Assembly: GCA_030054235.1 (NCBI GenBank) | Contig: JASGCG010000132.1 | Span: 1 to 5,406 of the forward strand | Direction of reading: 5' to 3' | From: Bacteroidia bacterium | Lineage (GTDB): Bacteria; Planctomycetota; Phycisphaerae; Phycisphaerales; SM1A02 | DNA length: 5,406 nt | Part shown: piece after piece, positions 1 to 5,406 of the stretch | Layout: each line of letters opens with the position of its first letter | How positions within the stretch are numbered: the stretch's first letter is position 1 | Position numbers and translations under genes: made by a program | The notes under the pieces: model-generated | The model's input: the letters and a program-made list of their open reading frames with translations, nothing else | Told to the model about the DNA's origin: nothing | Database searches by the model: none

Positions 1-731
1 CGGAGCGTGATGTGCCCGTCCTGCGGCACGTAGCGCTCGGCGATGTTCATGTGCCCCATGATCTTGATGCGGCCGGCGATGGCGGCCTGCAGGTGCTTGG
101 GAGGCTGGGGCTGCTCCATCAGCACGCCGTCGATGCGGTACTTGACCTTCAGCTCGCTCTCGAAGGGCTCGATGTGGATGTCGCTCGTGCGGCTTTGGAT
201 CGCCTCCAGGATGAGCAGGTTCACGAGGTTCACCAGCGTCGGCGCCTCGGCCATGCGGTGCACGTCGTCGGCCTCGATCGCGTCGAGGTTGTGCTCGCTC
301 TCGTTCGAGGCGTCCTCGCTCGATCCGCCCAGGCTCTCGGCCATGCGCGCGGCCGTGGTGCCGTAGCACTTGCGGATCAGTTCCGCGAACGCGGCGGCCT
401 CGACGCCCACGCGCTGCACGCGCCGCTCGACGATGGTGCTCACTTCGTCGGCGGCGCCGATGTCGAAGGGATCGACCATCGCGAGCACGAGCCGACCGTT
501 CCGTTCGCGCAGGGGAACCACCCGAAGCCGCACCGCGACGTCGGGCAGCAGCAGTCCGACGACGGCCGTGTCGGCTTCGGGTGCCTTGTCATGCCACTCG
601 ATGCCGAGCGCGGCGCATCGTTCGCGCAGCCGTTCCTGCTCGTCCTTGGTCGACGCGGGCGCCTGCAGCACGGTCTCGGCCGGTGCCTGCTCGGTCTCGG
701 GGGTCGTGGTGTCGAGGGGCTGCTGTTCCAT
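1..731 (-). CDS. Type II secretion / type IV pilus assembly ATPase (GspE/PilB family), N-terminal part, cut by window edge
   Basis: This is the cytoplasmic hexameric ATPase that powers pseudopilus or pilus assembly. Only residues 1-243 are in the window, and the gene continues past base 1. Residues 1-30 are a Pro/Thr/Glu/Gln-rich tail. Residues about 31-125 match the MshEN (GspE N-terminal) fold, with LLPDVAVRLRVVPL at 61-74, an LVLAMVDPFD-type strand and turn at 81-90, and an IRKCYG end at 119-124. A polar linker spans about 125-160. The start of the core N-domain follows: LVNLLILEAI at 169-178, the family signature SDIHIEPFE at 183-191, RIDGVL at 199-204, and AERYVPQDGHI at 231-241. Walker A, Asp box and Walker B should lie beyond the edge, so GspE cannot be told from PilB and no symbol is given. 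ATG at 731 was chosen. An in-frame ATG at 767 would add 12 residues and overlap the upstream gene; neither start has a strong Shine-Dalgarno. The 13-bp gap to the upstream gene suggests co-transcription. Confidence 0.93.
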   Translation of the reverse strand, partial: MEQQPLDTTTPETEQAPAETVLQAPASTKDEQERLRERCAALGIEWHDKAPEADTAVVGLLLPDVAVRLRVVPLRERNGRLVLAMVDPFDIGAADEVSTIVERRVQRVGVEAAAFAELIRKCYGTTAARMAESLGGSSEDASNESEHNLDAIEADDVHRMAEAPTLVNLVNLLILEAIQSRTSDIHIEPFESELKVKYRIDGVLMEQPQPPKHLQAAIAGRIKIMGHMNIAERYVPQDGHITL

Positions 732-744
732 GGGTTCCAGTCGT

Positions 745-2067
745 TCAGCGCGGAGCGTCAGTGCCATCGCCGCCAGACTTGGTTCGTGGCGAGGGGCTTC
801 GAGTGCCGAGTCCATCGGAGCCGAGCGGAGTCTGTTCGTCGCTTCTGAGCATCTGACGCTTCTTGGCGTCGTCCGAACCGGGCTTGAGCGTGTCCTCTCC
901 GATCTCGCGGTACTTGTCGATTCCCGGGATCTTCGCCTTCTGGTCCTCGTTGAGCAACGCAAGGACTCGGGTTCGGGTGTCATCCACCAGGCGGTCGCGC
1001 TCCGCGATCAGGTCCTTGTAGGGTTCTTGCTCGCCCTTGGCGACGGGGACGTTCCGTGCGGCGTCTGCGGCGAGGCGCGCATCCTCGGTCAGTCGACCGG
1101 GTTCGGTCTCCCGGATCTTCGTCACGAACCGCCCTTGCAGGTCTGACATCGACTGGCTGAACCGACTCCTGAGGTCGTTGATCTGCGTGATCTGCTCCTC
1201 CGAAAGCCCTTCGATCGCCAGCACATTCTCGAAGAACGGATCAAGCGGTGGGGTTCGGCATGCCAATGGGTAGGCATCGCGCAGCGCGCGCTCCCGGAAC
1301 TTGGGGCCCCAATCGGCACCGAACGCGGTGGCGAGCGCTTCGATGTGGGCATCCGTGACGTCACGCACCACGACGCGCATCGCGACCACGCGCTCGGTCT
1401 CCACCAAGCCGGTCGCGGGATCCCGCTCGGCCATGGACTTCCGGATGATCGGCCCGCTGATCTCCTGCTGCTTGGCGCGGCGTTCAAGCGCGGCATCGAG
1501 CGCTGTCTCGTAGGCGTCGATCGCGTCCTTGGCGTTGGTGCGGACGTCCAGCGGGACATCCATCTGGCGCATCACGATGACGAGGTCCGTCTTCTCTCCG
1601 CTCAGGCGTCCTTGCGGCAGCTGCTTCTCGCGGCGCAGCGCGCGCTCCAGGCTTGGCCAGCGCTCGAGTTGGGCATCGGACAACTGGCTCTTCACATCGT
1701 CGAGGAAACGTTGCTTCATCGCCACCTTTTCCGTCTTCCAGTCCTCGATGGGCTTCATCAGCAGGGCGAGGGCCGACGCATCGTTTGCGCCGGCGAGCTG
1801 GTCCTTCATCGCGGTCAGTCGATCACGGAGACCTTGCTCGCCAGCTCGATACTCGGACTGGTAGTCGGTGAGCAGCGCCTCGAGGACGGGCTTCTGCCAA
1901 TCCTCGAGCCCGAGGAAGTCCACGAACAGCGCCACGTCACGTGGCAGGAGGTCGGTGGAGAAAATCTCGTTGAAGCCAGCCTCGCGCGCCAACTGCGCAT
2001 GGGTCTGGGTGACGCTGAACGAGGCGGCTGCAACGGCAACGGCAAGCAGGTAGTGCTTCATGGTCAT
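745..2067 (-). CDS. Exported helical protein with Spy/CpxP-like LxxxQ motifs, function unknown
   Basis: This 440-residue protein has a classical Sec signal peptide: MTMKH, a hydrophobic core YLLAVAVAAASFSV at 6-19, and a likely cut after THA (residue 24). I do not recognise a named family. The mature part is highly charged and probably all-helical, with LEDWQ at 54-58, LSDAQ at 129-133, LSEEQ at 288-292 and LNEDQ at 372-376. This recalls the LTxxQ motifs of the periplasmic Spy/CpxP chaperone and stress-sensor family. VTDAH at 237-241 looks like a weakened copy. The last ~45 residues form a polar, Ser/Gly/Pro/Lys-rich, probably disordered tail. The frame is open to an ATG at 2217, but that would bury the signal peptide. 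GGAG at 2071-2074 lies 3 nt before ATG 2067 and 9 nt before ATG 2061, so the true start may be 2061 (438 residues). It precedes the secretion ATPase gene by 13 bp, which suggests a periplasmic role linked to secretion or envelope stress. That role is inference. Confidence 0.85.
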   Translation of the reverse strand: MTMKHYLLAVAVAAASFSVTQTHAQLAREAGFNEIFSTDLLPRDVALFVDFLGLEDWQKPVLEALLTDYQSEYRAGEQGLRDRLTAMKDQLAGANDASALALLMKPIEDWKTEKVAMKQRFLDDVKSQLSDAQLERWPSLERALRREKQLPQGRLSGEKTDLVIVMRQMDVPLDVRTNAKDAIDAYETALDAALERRAKQQEISGPIIRKSMAERDPATGLVETERVVAMRVVVRDVTDAHIEALATAFGADWGPKFRERALRDAYPLACRTPPLDPFFENVLAIEGLSEEQITQINDLRSRFSQSMSDLQGRFVTKIRETEPGRLTEDARLAADAARNVPVAKGEQEPYKDLIAERDRLVDDTRTRVLALLNEDQKAKIPGIDKYREIGEDTLKPGSDDAKKRQMLRSDEQTPLGSDGLGTRSPSPRTKSGGDGTDAPR

Positions 2068-2070
2068 GGT

Positions 2071-2074
2071 CTCC
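2071..2074 (-). promoter_or_regulatory. Ribosome-binding site of the exported protein gene
   Basis: The minus strand reads CCGGAGACC just before the paired starts ATGACCATG. The GGAG core is 3 nt from the first ATG (2067) and 9 nt from the second (2061). The longer spacing is closer to normal, so this site argues mildly for initiation at 2061. It also argues against the far upstream ATG at 2217. Confidence 0.55.
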
Positions 2075-2180
2075 GGATGACGGTCGGATCGAGCCAAGGT
2101 GGAACGGCGCAGGGGCCGGAATGTTGCATGCATCGACGCAAACGGGGCTTGGAATTGGTGAGAGCCGATGATTTCCAGCC

Positions 2181-2207
2181 AACGTCCGGGAACACCACTA
2201 ACGTCCG
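2181..2207. repeat. 8-bp direct repeat, possible operator
   Basis: AACGTCCG occurs at 2181-2188 and again at 2200-2207. The 19-bp start-to-start distance is a little under two helical turns, so two protein subunits could bind roughly the same DNA face. It lies about 115-140 bp upstream of the exported protein start codon. Eight bases can recur by chance in GC-rich DNA, so regulatory function is only a suggestion. Confidence 0.3.
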
Positions 2208-2216
2208 AGAACCGCA

Positions 2217-2236
2217 CCCGCGTCGGGTCCCGCGGG
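2217..2236 (-). terminator. Possible transcription-end hairpin downstream of scoA
   Basis: CCCGCG at 2217-2222 pairs with CGCGGG at 2231-2236 around an 8-nt loop. It begins 18 nt past the scoA stop when read on the minus strand. No run of T follows (the minus strand continues TGCGGTTCTC), so it is not a textbook intrinsic terminator. It may only stabilise the 3' end, or may be chance in GC-rich sequence. Confidence 0.25.
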
Positions 2237-2253
2237 CCTCAGCCCTGGCTCAC

Positions 2254-2949
2254 TCAACCTTTGCTCACGGTGCGCTGCTCGATGCGTTTCTCGCTGGTCG
2301 TGACCACGATGCGCTGCACGAAGATGCCAGGGGTGTGGATCTGGTCGGGATCAAGCGATCCCAGCGGGACCAACTCCTCGACCTCGGCAATCGTCACGGC
2401 GCCGCAGGTCGCCGCCATCGGGTTGAAGTTTCGCGCGGTGCGGCGGAAGACGAGGTTCCCTGACGGATCGGCGCGCCACGCCTTCACCAGCGAAACATCA
2501 GCCTTGATGGCGCGCTCCATGACGTAGGTCTCGCCGTCGAACTCCATGTGCGGCTTGCCATCCGCCACGACCGTGCCCACACCGGTCTTGGTGTAGAAGG
2601 CGGGGATCCCCGCACCGCCGGCGCGCATGCGCTCGGCCAGCGTGCCTTGTGGCGTGAACTCCAGTTCGAGCTCGCCGCTCATGAACTGCCGCTCGAACTC
2701 GGCGTTCTCGCCGACATAGCTCGAGACCATCTTGCGGATCTGCCGCGTCTGCAACAGAAGCCCGAGCCCCCAGTCATCCACGCCGGCGTTGTTGCTGACG
2801 GCGGTCAGTCCCTTGGCGCCTGAATCACGGAGGGCCAGGATGAGTTGTTCCGGGATGCCGCAGAGCCCGAATCCTCCGACCGCCACGGTCATCCCGTCGC
2901 GAATCACGCCTTCGAGAGCAGCCTTGGGGGTGGCAAAGACCTTGTCCAT
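2254..2949 (-). CDS. scoA: Succinyl-CoA:3-ketoacid CoA-transferase subunit A (3-oxoacid CoA-transferase alpha)
   Basis: With subunit B, this enzyme moves CoA from succinyl-CoA or a similar donor onto acetoacetate in the cytoplasm, for use of ketone bodies and short-chain acids. The 231-residue length fits family I alpha subunits. The CoA-transferase signature spans residues 18-33, reading [16 protein letters not shown]. Further familiar stretches are SNNAG at 52-56, SSYVGEN at 76-82, [26 protein letters not shown] at 95-120 (ELE, QGTLAER and GIPAFYT are the key parts), and [10 protein letters not shown] at 172-181. The frame is open to 3231, but homology begins at MDKVF, so ATG 2949 was chosen; it has no clear Shine-Dalgarno. 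The catalytic glutamate of this enzyme is on subunit B. No scoB is present: the next minus-strand gene is unrelated and the other neighbour is divergent. The subunit is intact, so B is probably encoded elsewhere. AtoD-type acetate/acetoacetyl-CoA transferase is the main alternative. Confidence 0.93.
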   Translation of the reverse strand: MDKVFATPKAALEGVIRDGMTVAVGGFGLCGIPEQLILALRDSGAKGLTAVSNNAGVDDWGLGLLLQTRQIRKMVSSYVGENAEFERQFMSGELELEFTPQGTLAERMRAGGAGIPAFYTKTGVGTVVADGKPHMEFDGETYVMERAIKADVSLVKAWRADPSGNLVFRRTARNFNPMAATCGAVTIAEVEELVPLGSLDPDQIHTPGIFVQRIVVTTSEKRIEQRTVSKG

Positions 2950-2955
2950 GGCGCG

Positions 2956-4215
2956 ATGGTAGTGACCGCCCCCGCGCGATTGTGGCGCGTGCGTGCCATC
3001 GGCCGGCCGAGCACGCGCGCTCCCGGCTACCGTTCCCCGGTGCAGCGACTGGTCTGTCTGCTCATCTTCCTGTCGGCCCTGCCCGATGCGATGGTCGTGC
3101 CGGTCCTCAAGGACCTCTGCGTGGACCGCTACGGCGTCAGTCGCACCGAGGCGCAGGCGTTCCTCTTGGTCAATCTGCTTGGTGCTGCCGTGGCCATCGG
3201 CGTGGTCGCGCGCCTCCAGCGTTCGATCCATCCAGTTCGCCTGCTCATCGCAGCGTCCATGCTCGATGCTCTTCTGATCGCCTGCCTCTGGCTGCCGCTG
3301 GGATGGCCAGGCACGATGGCCGTCCGCGCGCTGGAGGGTGTCCCGGACGCCATCGTCTTCGGTGTCCTCATGCAGCTGCTCGGGCGCTCGGTCGCGGGCT
3401 CTGTGTCTGGCCGCCTCGGGTTGGGCTCGATGGTGCTCCTGGGCGGCGTGGGATGCGGCATGGCCATTGGCGGACTGGCAGCGAAGCTCATGGGCCCGGG
3501 GGCGGAGCGGGTCGTCTTCATCCTTGGCGCGGGAAGTTCAGCTGTGGTCGCCCTGTTGGCGGCCGTCTGGCGCGGTGGTCTCGAGGGGAGCCCCGAAGCG
3601 CTGTCCGTTCGTTCGACACCAGCGCCCGGCAACGCGGTGGGACTCGAGCGCACGCGGGCCGTCCCCGCGTGGGTCGTGCTCGCGATGGCGTTCGTCGATC
3701 GTGCCACGGGCGGTGTGTTGACCGGAACGCTCAGCCTCTTCCTCGCCGGGTTCTTCACCTACGACGCCAGCGAGCGAGGATGGATGGTCGGCCTGCCGCT
3801 CCTGGCCATGGCCGTGGGAGCGTGGCCCGCGGGGCTCGTGGCGCAACGAGTCGGCACGCTCCGGCTGCGTCAGTGGGCTGGTGGGATCTATGCCGTGGCG
3901 TTGGCGGCGGTGCCGTTCGTGGGCGATGCGCAGCCGGCCCTCGTGAGTGTGCTCGCCGTGCTGGGGTTGGCCGGTGCGGCACTGCTGCCGACCAGCCTCG
4001 CGCTCGAGCACGCCGTGGATCGAGGTCCCGTCGGTTTCACCGCCTTTGCCACCAGCGGCGGCGTGGGCTACGCCAGTGGCGCGGTGATTCCTGTGATGGT
4101 GCTCGGCGTGGCGGGGGACGCGGCGTCGAGTTACCAAGGCATCATCGTTGGCTTTGCGCTGCTGCATGCCGCGGTCACCTGCTGCGCCGTGGCCACAGCT
4201 CGATGGCAGGGCTAG
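2956..4215 (+). CDS. Major facilitator superfamily transporter, substrate unknown
   Basis: This is a 419-residue inner-membrane protein, the usual MFS length, with about 12 hydrophobic segments in a 6+6 pattern. The first starts near residue 31 ([20 protein letters not shown]). The sixth ends before a polar central loop (about 208-237) with the [15 protein letters not shown] stretch. The seventh holds [15 protein letters not shown], and the last ends at [11 protein letters not shown]. The loop after helix 2 ([14 protein letters not shown]) is a degraded form of the MFS motif A, and the loop after helix 8 keeps GLVAQRVG. Nothing visible identifies the substrate; drug or metabolite efflux, or sugar/organic acid uptake, are all possible. 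The start is uncertain. ATG 2956 has no Shine-Dalgarno and lies 6 bp from the divergent scoA start. In-frame GTG codons at 2989 and 3040 are alternatives, and 3040 starts just before the first helix. The frame extends upstream to 2845, but that part is antisense to scoA. Confidence 0.85.
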   Translation: MVVTAPARLWRVRAIGRPSTRAPGYRSPVQRLVCLLIFLSALPDAMVVPVLKDLCVDRYGVSRTEAQAFLLVNLLGAAVAIGVVARLQRSIHPVRLLIAASMLDALLIACLWLPLGWPGTMAVRALEGVPDAIVFGVLMQLLGRSVAGSVSGRLGLGSMVLLGGVGCGMAIGGLAAKLMGPGAERVVFILGAGSSAVVALLAAVWRGGLEGSPEALSVRSTPAPGNAVGLERTRAVPAWVVLAMAFVDRATGGVLTGTLSLFLAGFFTYDASERGWMVGLPLLAMAVGAWPAGLVAQRVGTLRLRQWAGGIYAVALAAVPFVGDAQPALVSVLAVLGLAGAALLPTSLALEHAVDRGPVGFTAFATSGGVGYASGAVIPVMVLGVAGDAASSYQGIIVGFALLHAAVTCCAVATARWQG

Positions 4216-4330
4216 ACCACTGGTGTGAGATGCGGGATCACTCGACCCGTGCGCGCGGCGTATGCAGCCGCTTCAACCGTCGGCGTCGCCGGACGATGCT
4301 GGGGAGCGATCGTGACGGGGAGATTTGCCG
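4216..4330. other. Convergent intergenic gap with two GC-rich hairpins
   Basis: This 115-bp gap separates the ends of the transporter (plus) and sigma (minus) genes. GCGGC at 4255-4259 pairs with GCCGC at 4267-4271 (7-nt loop). CGTCGGC at 4278-4284 pairs with GCCG/ACG at 4288-4295, with one bulged G and a 3-nt loop. Neither is followed by a T run on either strand, so a shared terminator is possible but unproven. No gene is visible here. Confidence 0.3.
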
Positions 4331-5341
4331 TCAGTTCAGCGCAAGCGCTTCGTCGGCAGTGGTGAGTCCGGAGCGACGTTCGGCGCGATCCATGTACGCG
4401 TTGCGCAGCTTTTCCAGCGCACGGATCTGGATCTGACGGACGCGTTCCTTGGTCACGCCGAGGCTCGCACCGATCTGTTCCAGAGTGGGCAGGGCGCTGG
4501 CGATGGGCGCGTTGAGCCCGAAGCGGCATTCGATGACTTCGCGCTCGAGCGCCGTGAGATCAGCCTGGTTGGACTCGAGCAGCCAGCCGACTTCCGAGGC
4601 GCACTCGCGCTCGTGCTCGGCGCGAACGATGCCCGGGTGATCTCCGCGCTCCATGGCAGGGTCGAATTCCGTCGGAAAGCGCTGGCGGTGCTTGGTCTGC
4701 TTGATGCCGTGCCGGCTGAAGGCCTTCAGGATGGCGCGGCACGCATAGGTGCTGAACTTGAAGCCTCGTCCGCAGTCGAACTTGTCGACCGCGCGCATGA
4801 GCGCCATGTTGCCTTCGCTGATCAGGTCGGCGAACTCGATGTCGGCGTTGCGCACGCGCTTGGCCATGGCGAGCACGAGGCCGAGGTTGATCTCGGCGAT
4901 CTGGTCACGAAGGCGCGTGGCCGCGTGGGCCCAGTGCAGCACTTCGCGGGCTTCGCGGGTTTCCAGGGGCTGGCCTCGTTGCGCCTTCTGGATCCGAGCG
5001 ACGCGGTAGCGCGCGTAGTTGAACTGCATGAAGAGCACACGCTCTTGGGCGCCAGTGAGCAGCAGTGAATCGTTGCCCCGACCCGAGGCGCGTTCCTCAT
5101 GCATCAGCGGGCAATACCAGTCGACCTTCGGTCGGCGGATCGATGGAGCATCGGTGAAGATCTTGCGCTCGGCGTTCGACCGCGCGAACTCAGGTGCCGG
5201 CATGAAGTCCATGGCCTCGGCCATCACCGTCGTGACCAACTCCGCGTCCTGCGGTCCCAGCGCCCGACGGGCGGCTGCCGACAGTGGAGTCGGGACGAAG
5301 GTGGGCTTTCGAACCGCCGATGCTGCTGGGCGCTGTGGCAT
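4331..5341 (-). CDS. Sigma-70 family RNA polymerase sigma factor lacking domain 3
   Basis: This 336-residue protein should bind core RNA polymerase and direct it to a promoter set. Residues 1-90 are a family-specific N-terminal extension. A region 1.2/2.1-like part follows (LLLTGAQERVLFMQFNYARYRV at 93-114, key LLTxxQE and FNYARY). Region 2 is clear: INLGLVLAMAKRV at 151-163, FADLISEGNMALMRAVDKFD at 170-189, and GFKFSTYACRAILKAF at 193-208. Region 4 is also clear: LTALEREVIECRFGL at 262-276, and a helix-turn-helix TLEQIGASLGVTKERVRQIQ at 286-305. Only about 30 residues separate regions 2 and 4, so sigma domain 3 is missing. The two region 2.4 tryptophans of RpoD are replaced by Arg and Ala. 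Lack of domain 3 recalls ECF factors, but sigma-2 and sigma-4 resemble the RpoD/RpoS group. No anti-sigma gene is adjacent, and the regulon is unknown. ATG 5341 is supported by a strong ribosome-binding site. Confidence 0.93.
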   Translation of the reverse strand: MPQRPAASAVRKPTFVPTPLSAAARRALGPQDAELVTTVMAEAMDFMPAPEFARSNAERKIFTDAPSIRRPKVDWYCPLMHEERASGRGNDSLLLTGAQERVLFMQFNYARYRVARIQKAQRGQPLETREAREVLHWAHAATRLRDQIAEINLGLVLAMAKRVRNADIEFADLISEGNMALMRAVDKFDCGRGFKFSTYACRAILKAFSRHGIKQTKHRQRFPTEFDPAMERGDHPGIVRAEHERECASEVGWLLESNQADLTALEREVIECRFGLNAPIASALPTLEQIGASLGVTKERVRQIQIRALEKLRNAYMDRAERRSGLTTADEALALN

Positions 5342-5406
5342 GGGGCCTCCGCGGGGATTGGATCTTTCACTACGGACTGAAACCAGATTCGCAGTACGTC
5401 GTTCCG
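5342..5406. other. Upstream region of the sigma gene, edge of window
   Basis: Apart from the ribosome-binding site, these 65 bases hold no gene and no promoter pair I can defend. The stretch is less GC-rich than the coding DNA around it (for example TTTCACTACGG on the plus strand), as expected for a promoter region, but it is cut by the window edge. Confidence 0.25.
5346..5350 (-). promoter_or_regulatory. Strong ribosome-binding site of the sigma factor gene
   Basis: The minus strand reads GCGGAGGCCCCATG. A full GGAGG lies 4 nt before the ATG at 5341, the best Shine-Dalgarno in the window, and it fixes this start. Confidence 0.75.

Larger units (their letters stand above)
2068..2253. promoter_or_regulatory. 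Intergenic region, probable promoter zone of the exported protein / ATPase operon
   Basis: This 186-bp gap between the scoA stop and the exported protein start holds no convincing gene; the open frame through it gives no recognisable protein. It contains a direct repeat AACGTCCG at 2181-2188 and 2200-2207, an 8-bp palindrome TGCATGCA at 2125-2132, and a stem-loop at 2217-2236 near the scoA end. I could not identify a convincing -35/-10 pair. It is called a promoter region mainly because it is the only sizeable gap upstream of the two-gene unit. Confidence 0.4.

Noticed and set aside
12..848. Long plus-strand open frame of 278 codons.
   Set aside because: It is antisense to the GspE/PilB-type coding region, which has clear family motifs. 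Its own product is His/Arg/Gly/Leu-rich with no recognisable domain, as expected for a shadow frame in GC-rich DNA.
2068..2217. N-terminal extension of the exported protein to ATG 2217.
   Set aside because: It would put 50 residues ahead of a good signal peptide, and the GGAG site at 2071-2074 supports a start at 2067 or 2061.
1345..2463. Plus-strand open frame of 372 codons crossing two genes and an intergenic gap.
   Set aside because: It lies opposite the exported protein gene and the end of scoA, and its product has low-complexity composition with no domain.
2845..2955. Upstream extension of the transporter to 2845.
   Set aside because: It is antisense to the conserved scoA N-terminus and encodes polar sequence with no membrane helix.
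2950..3231. N-terminal extension of the CoA-transferase subunit to 3231.
   Set aside because: The extra 94 residues are low-complexity, lie opposite the transporter's first helices and precede the normal family start MDKVF.
2982..4436. Plus-strand open frame of 484 codons, longer than the transporter frame.
   Set aside because: Its product is extremely Arg/Ala/Gly-rich without domains, while the overlapping frame encodes a clear 12-helix membrane protein.
1..5406. Mobile element, CRISPR, toxin-antitoxin, phage, tRNA or rRNA content.
   Set aside because: I saw no terminal inverted repeats, transposase or integrase motifs, regular repeat-spacer pattern, small paired genes or RNA gene cores.

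Overview
The window is GC-rich, compact bacterial chromosomal DNA with five protein-coding genes, one of them cut by the left edge. I see no RNA genes, insertion sequences, integrases, CRISPR repeats or defence genes. The organism is most likely a planctomycete or a related deep-branching Gram-negative. This rests on three things: an odd sigma-70 factor that lacks domain 3 and the usual tryptophans of region 2.4, a secreted alpha-helical protein with LxxxQ motifs, and a GspE/PilB-type ATPase. The placement is an inference from family resemblance, not a database result.

Layout from left to right. (1) Minus strand, 1-731: the N-terminal 243 residues of a type II secretion / type IV pilus assembly ATPase, whose nucleotide-binding half lies beyond the left edge. 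(2) Minus strand, 745-2067: a 440-residue exported helical protein, 13 bp upstream of the ATPase gene and probably in the same operon. It carries LxxxQ motifs like those of the Spy/CpxP family and may consist of three related helical modules. (3) 2068-2253: a 186-bp intergenic region with an 8-bp direct repeat (19-bp pitch), an 8-bp palindrome and a GC-rich stem-loop. It probably holds the scoA 3' end and the operon promoter. (4) Minus strand, 2254-2949: the complete A subunit of a succinyl-CoA:3-ketoacid (acetoacetate) CoA-transferase. Its B subunit, which carries the catalytic glutamate, is not next to it. (5) Plus strand, about 2956-4215: a 12-helix major facilitator superfamily transporter, divergent from scoA with almost no room between the start codons. 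(6) 4216-4330: a convergent intergenic gap with two small GC-rich hairpins. (7) Minus strand, 4331-5341: the unusual sigma factor, with a strong GGAGG ribosome-binding site.

Only the exported protein and the ATPase look like an operon, and their joint presence suggests envelope or secretion work. ScoA points to ketone-body or short-chain acyl-CoA metabolism. The transporter substrate and the sigma regulon cannot be read from the sequence. I do not see a clear new multi-gene system. The items most worth checking are the modular exported protein beside the ATPase, the sigma factor with a rewritten -10 reading surface, and the orphan CoA-transferase subunit.
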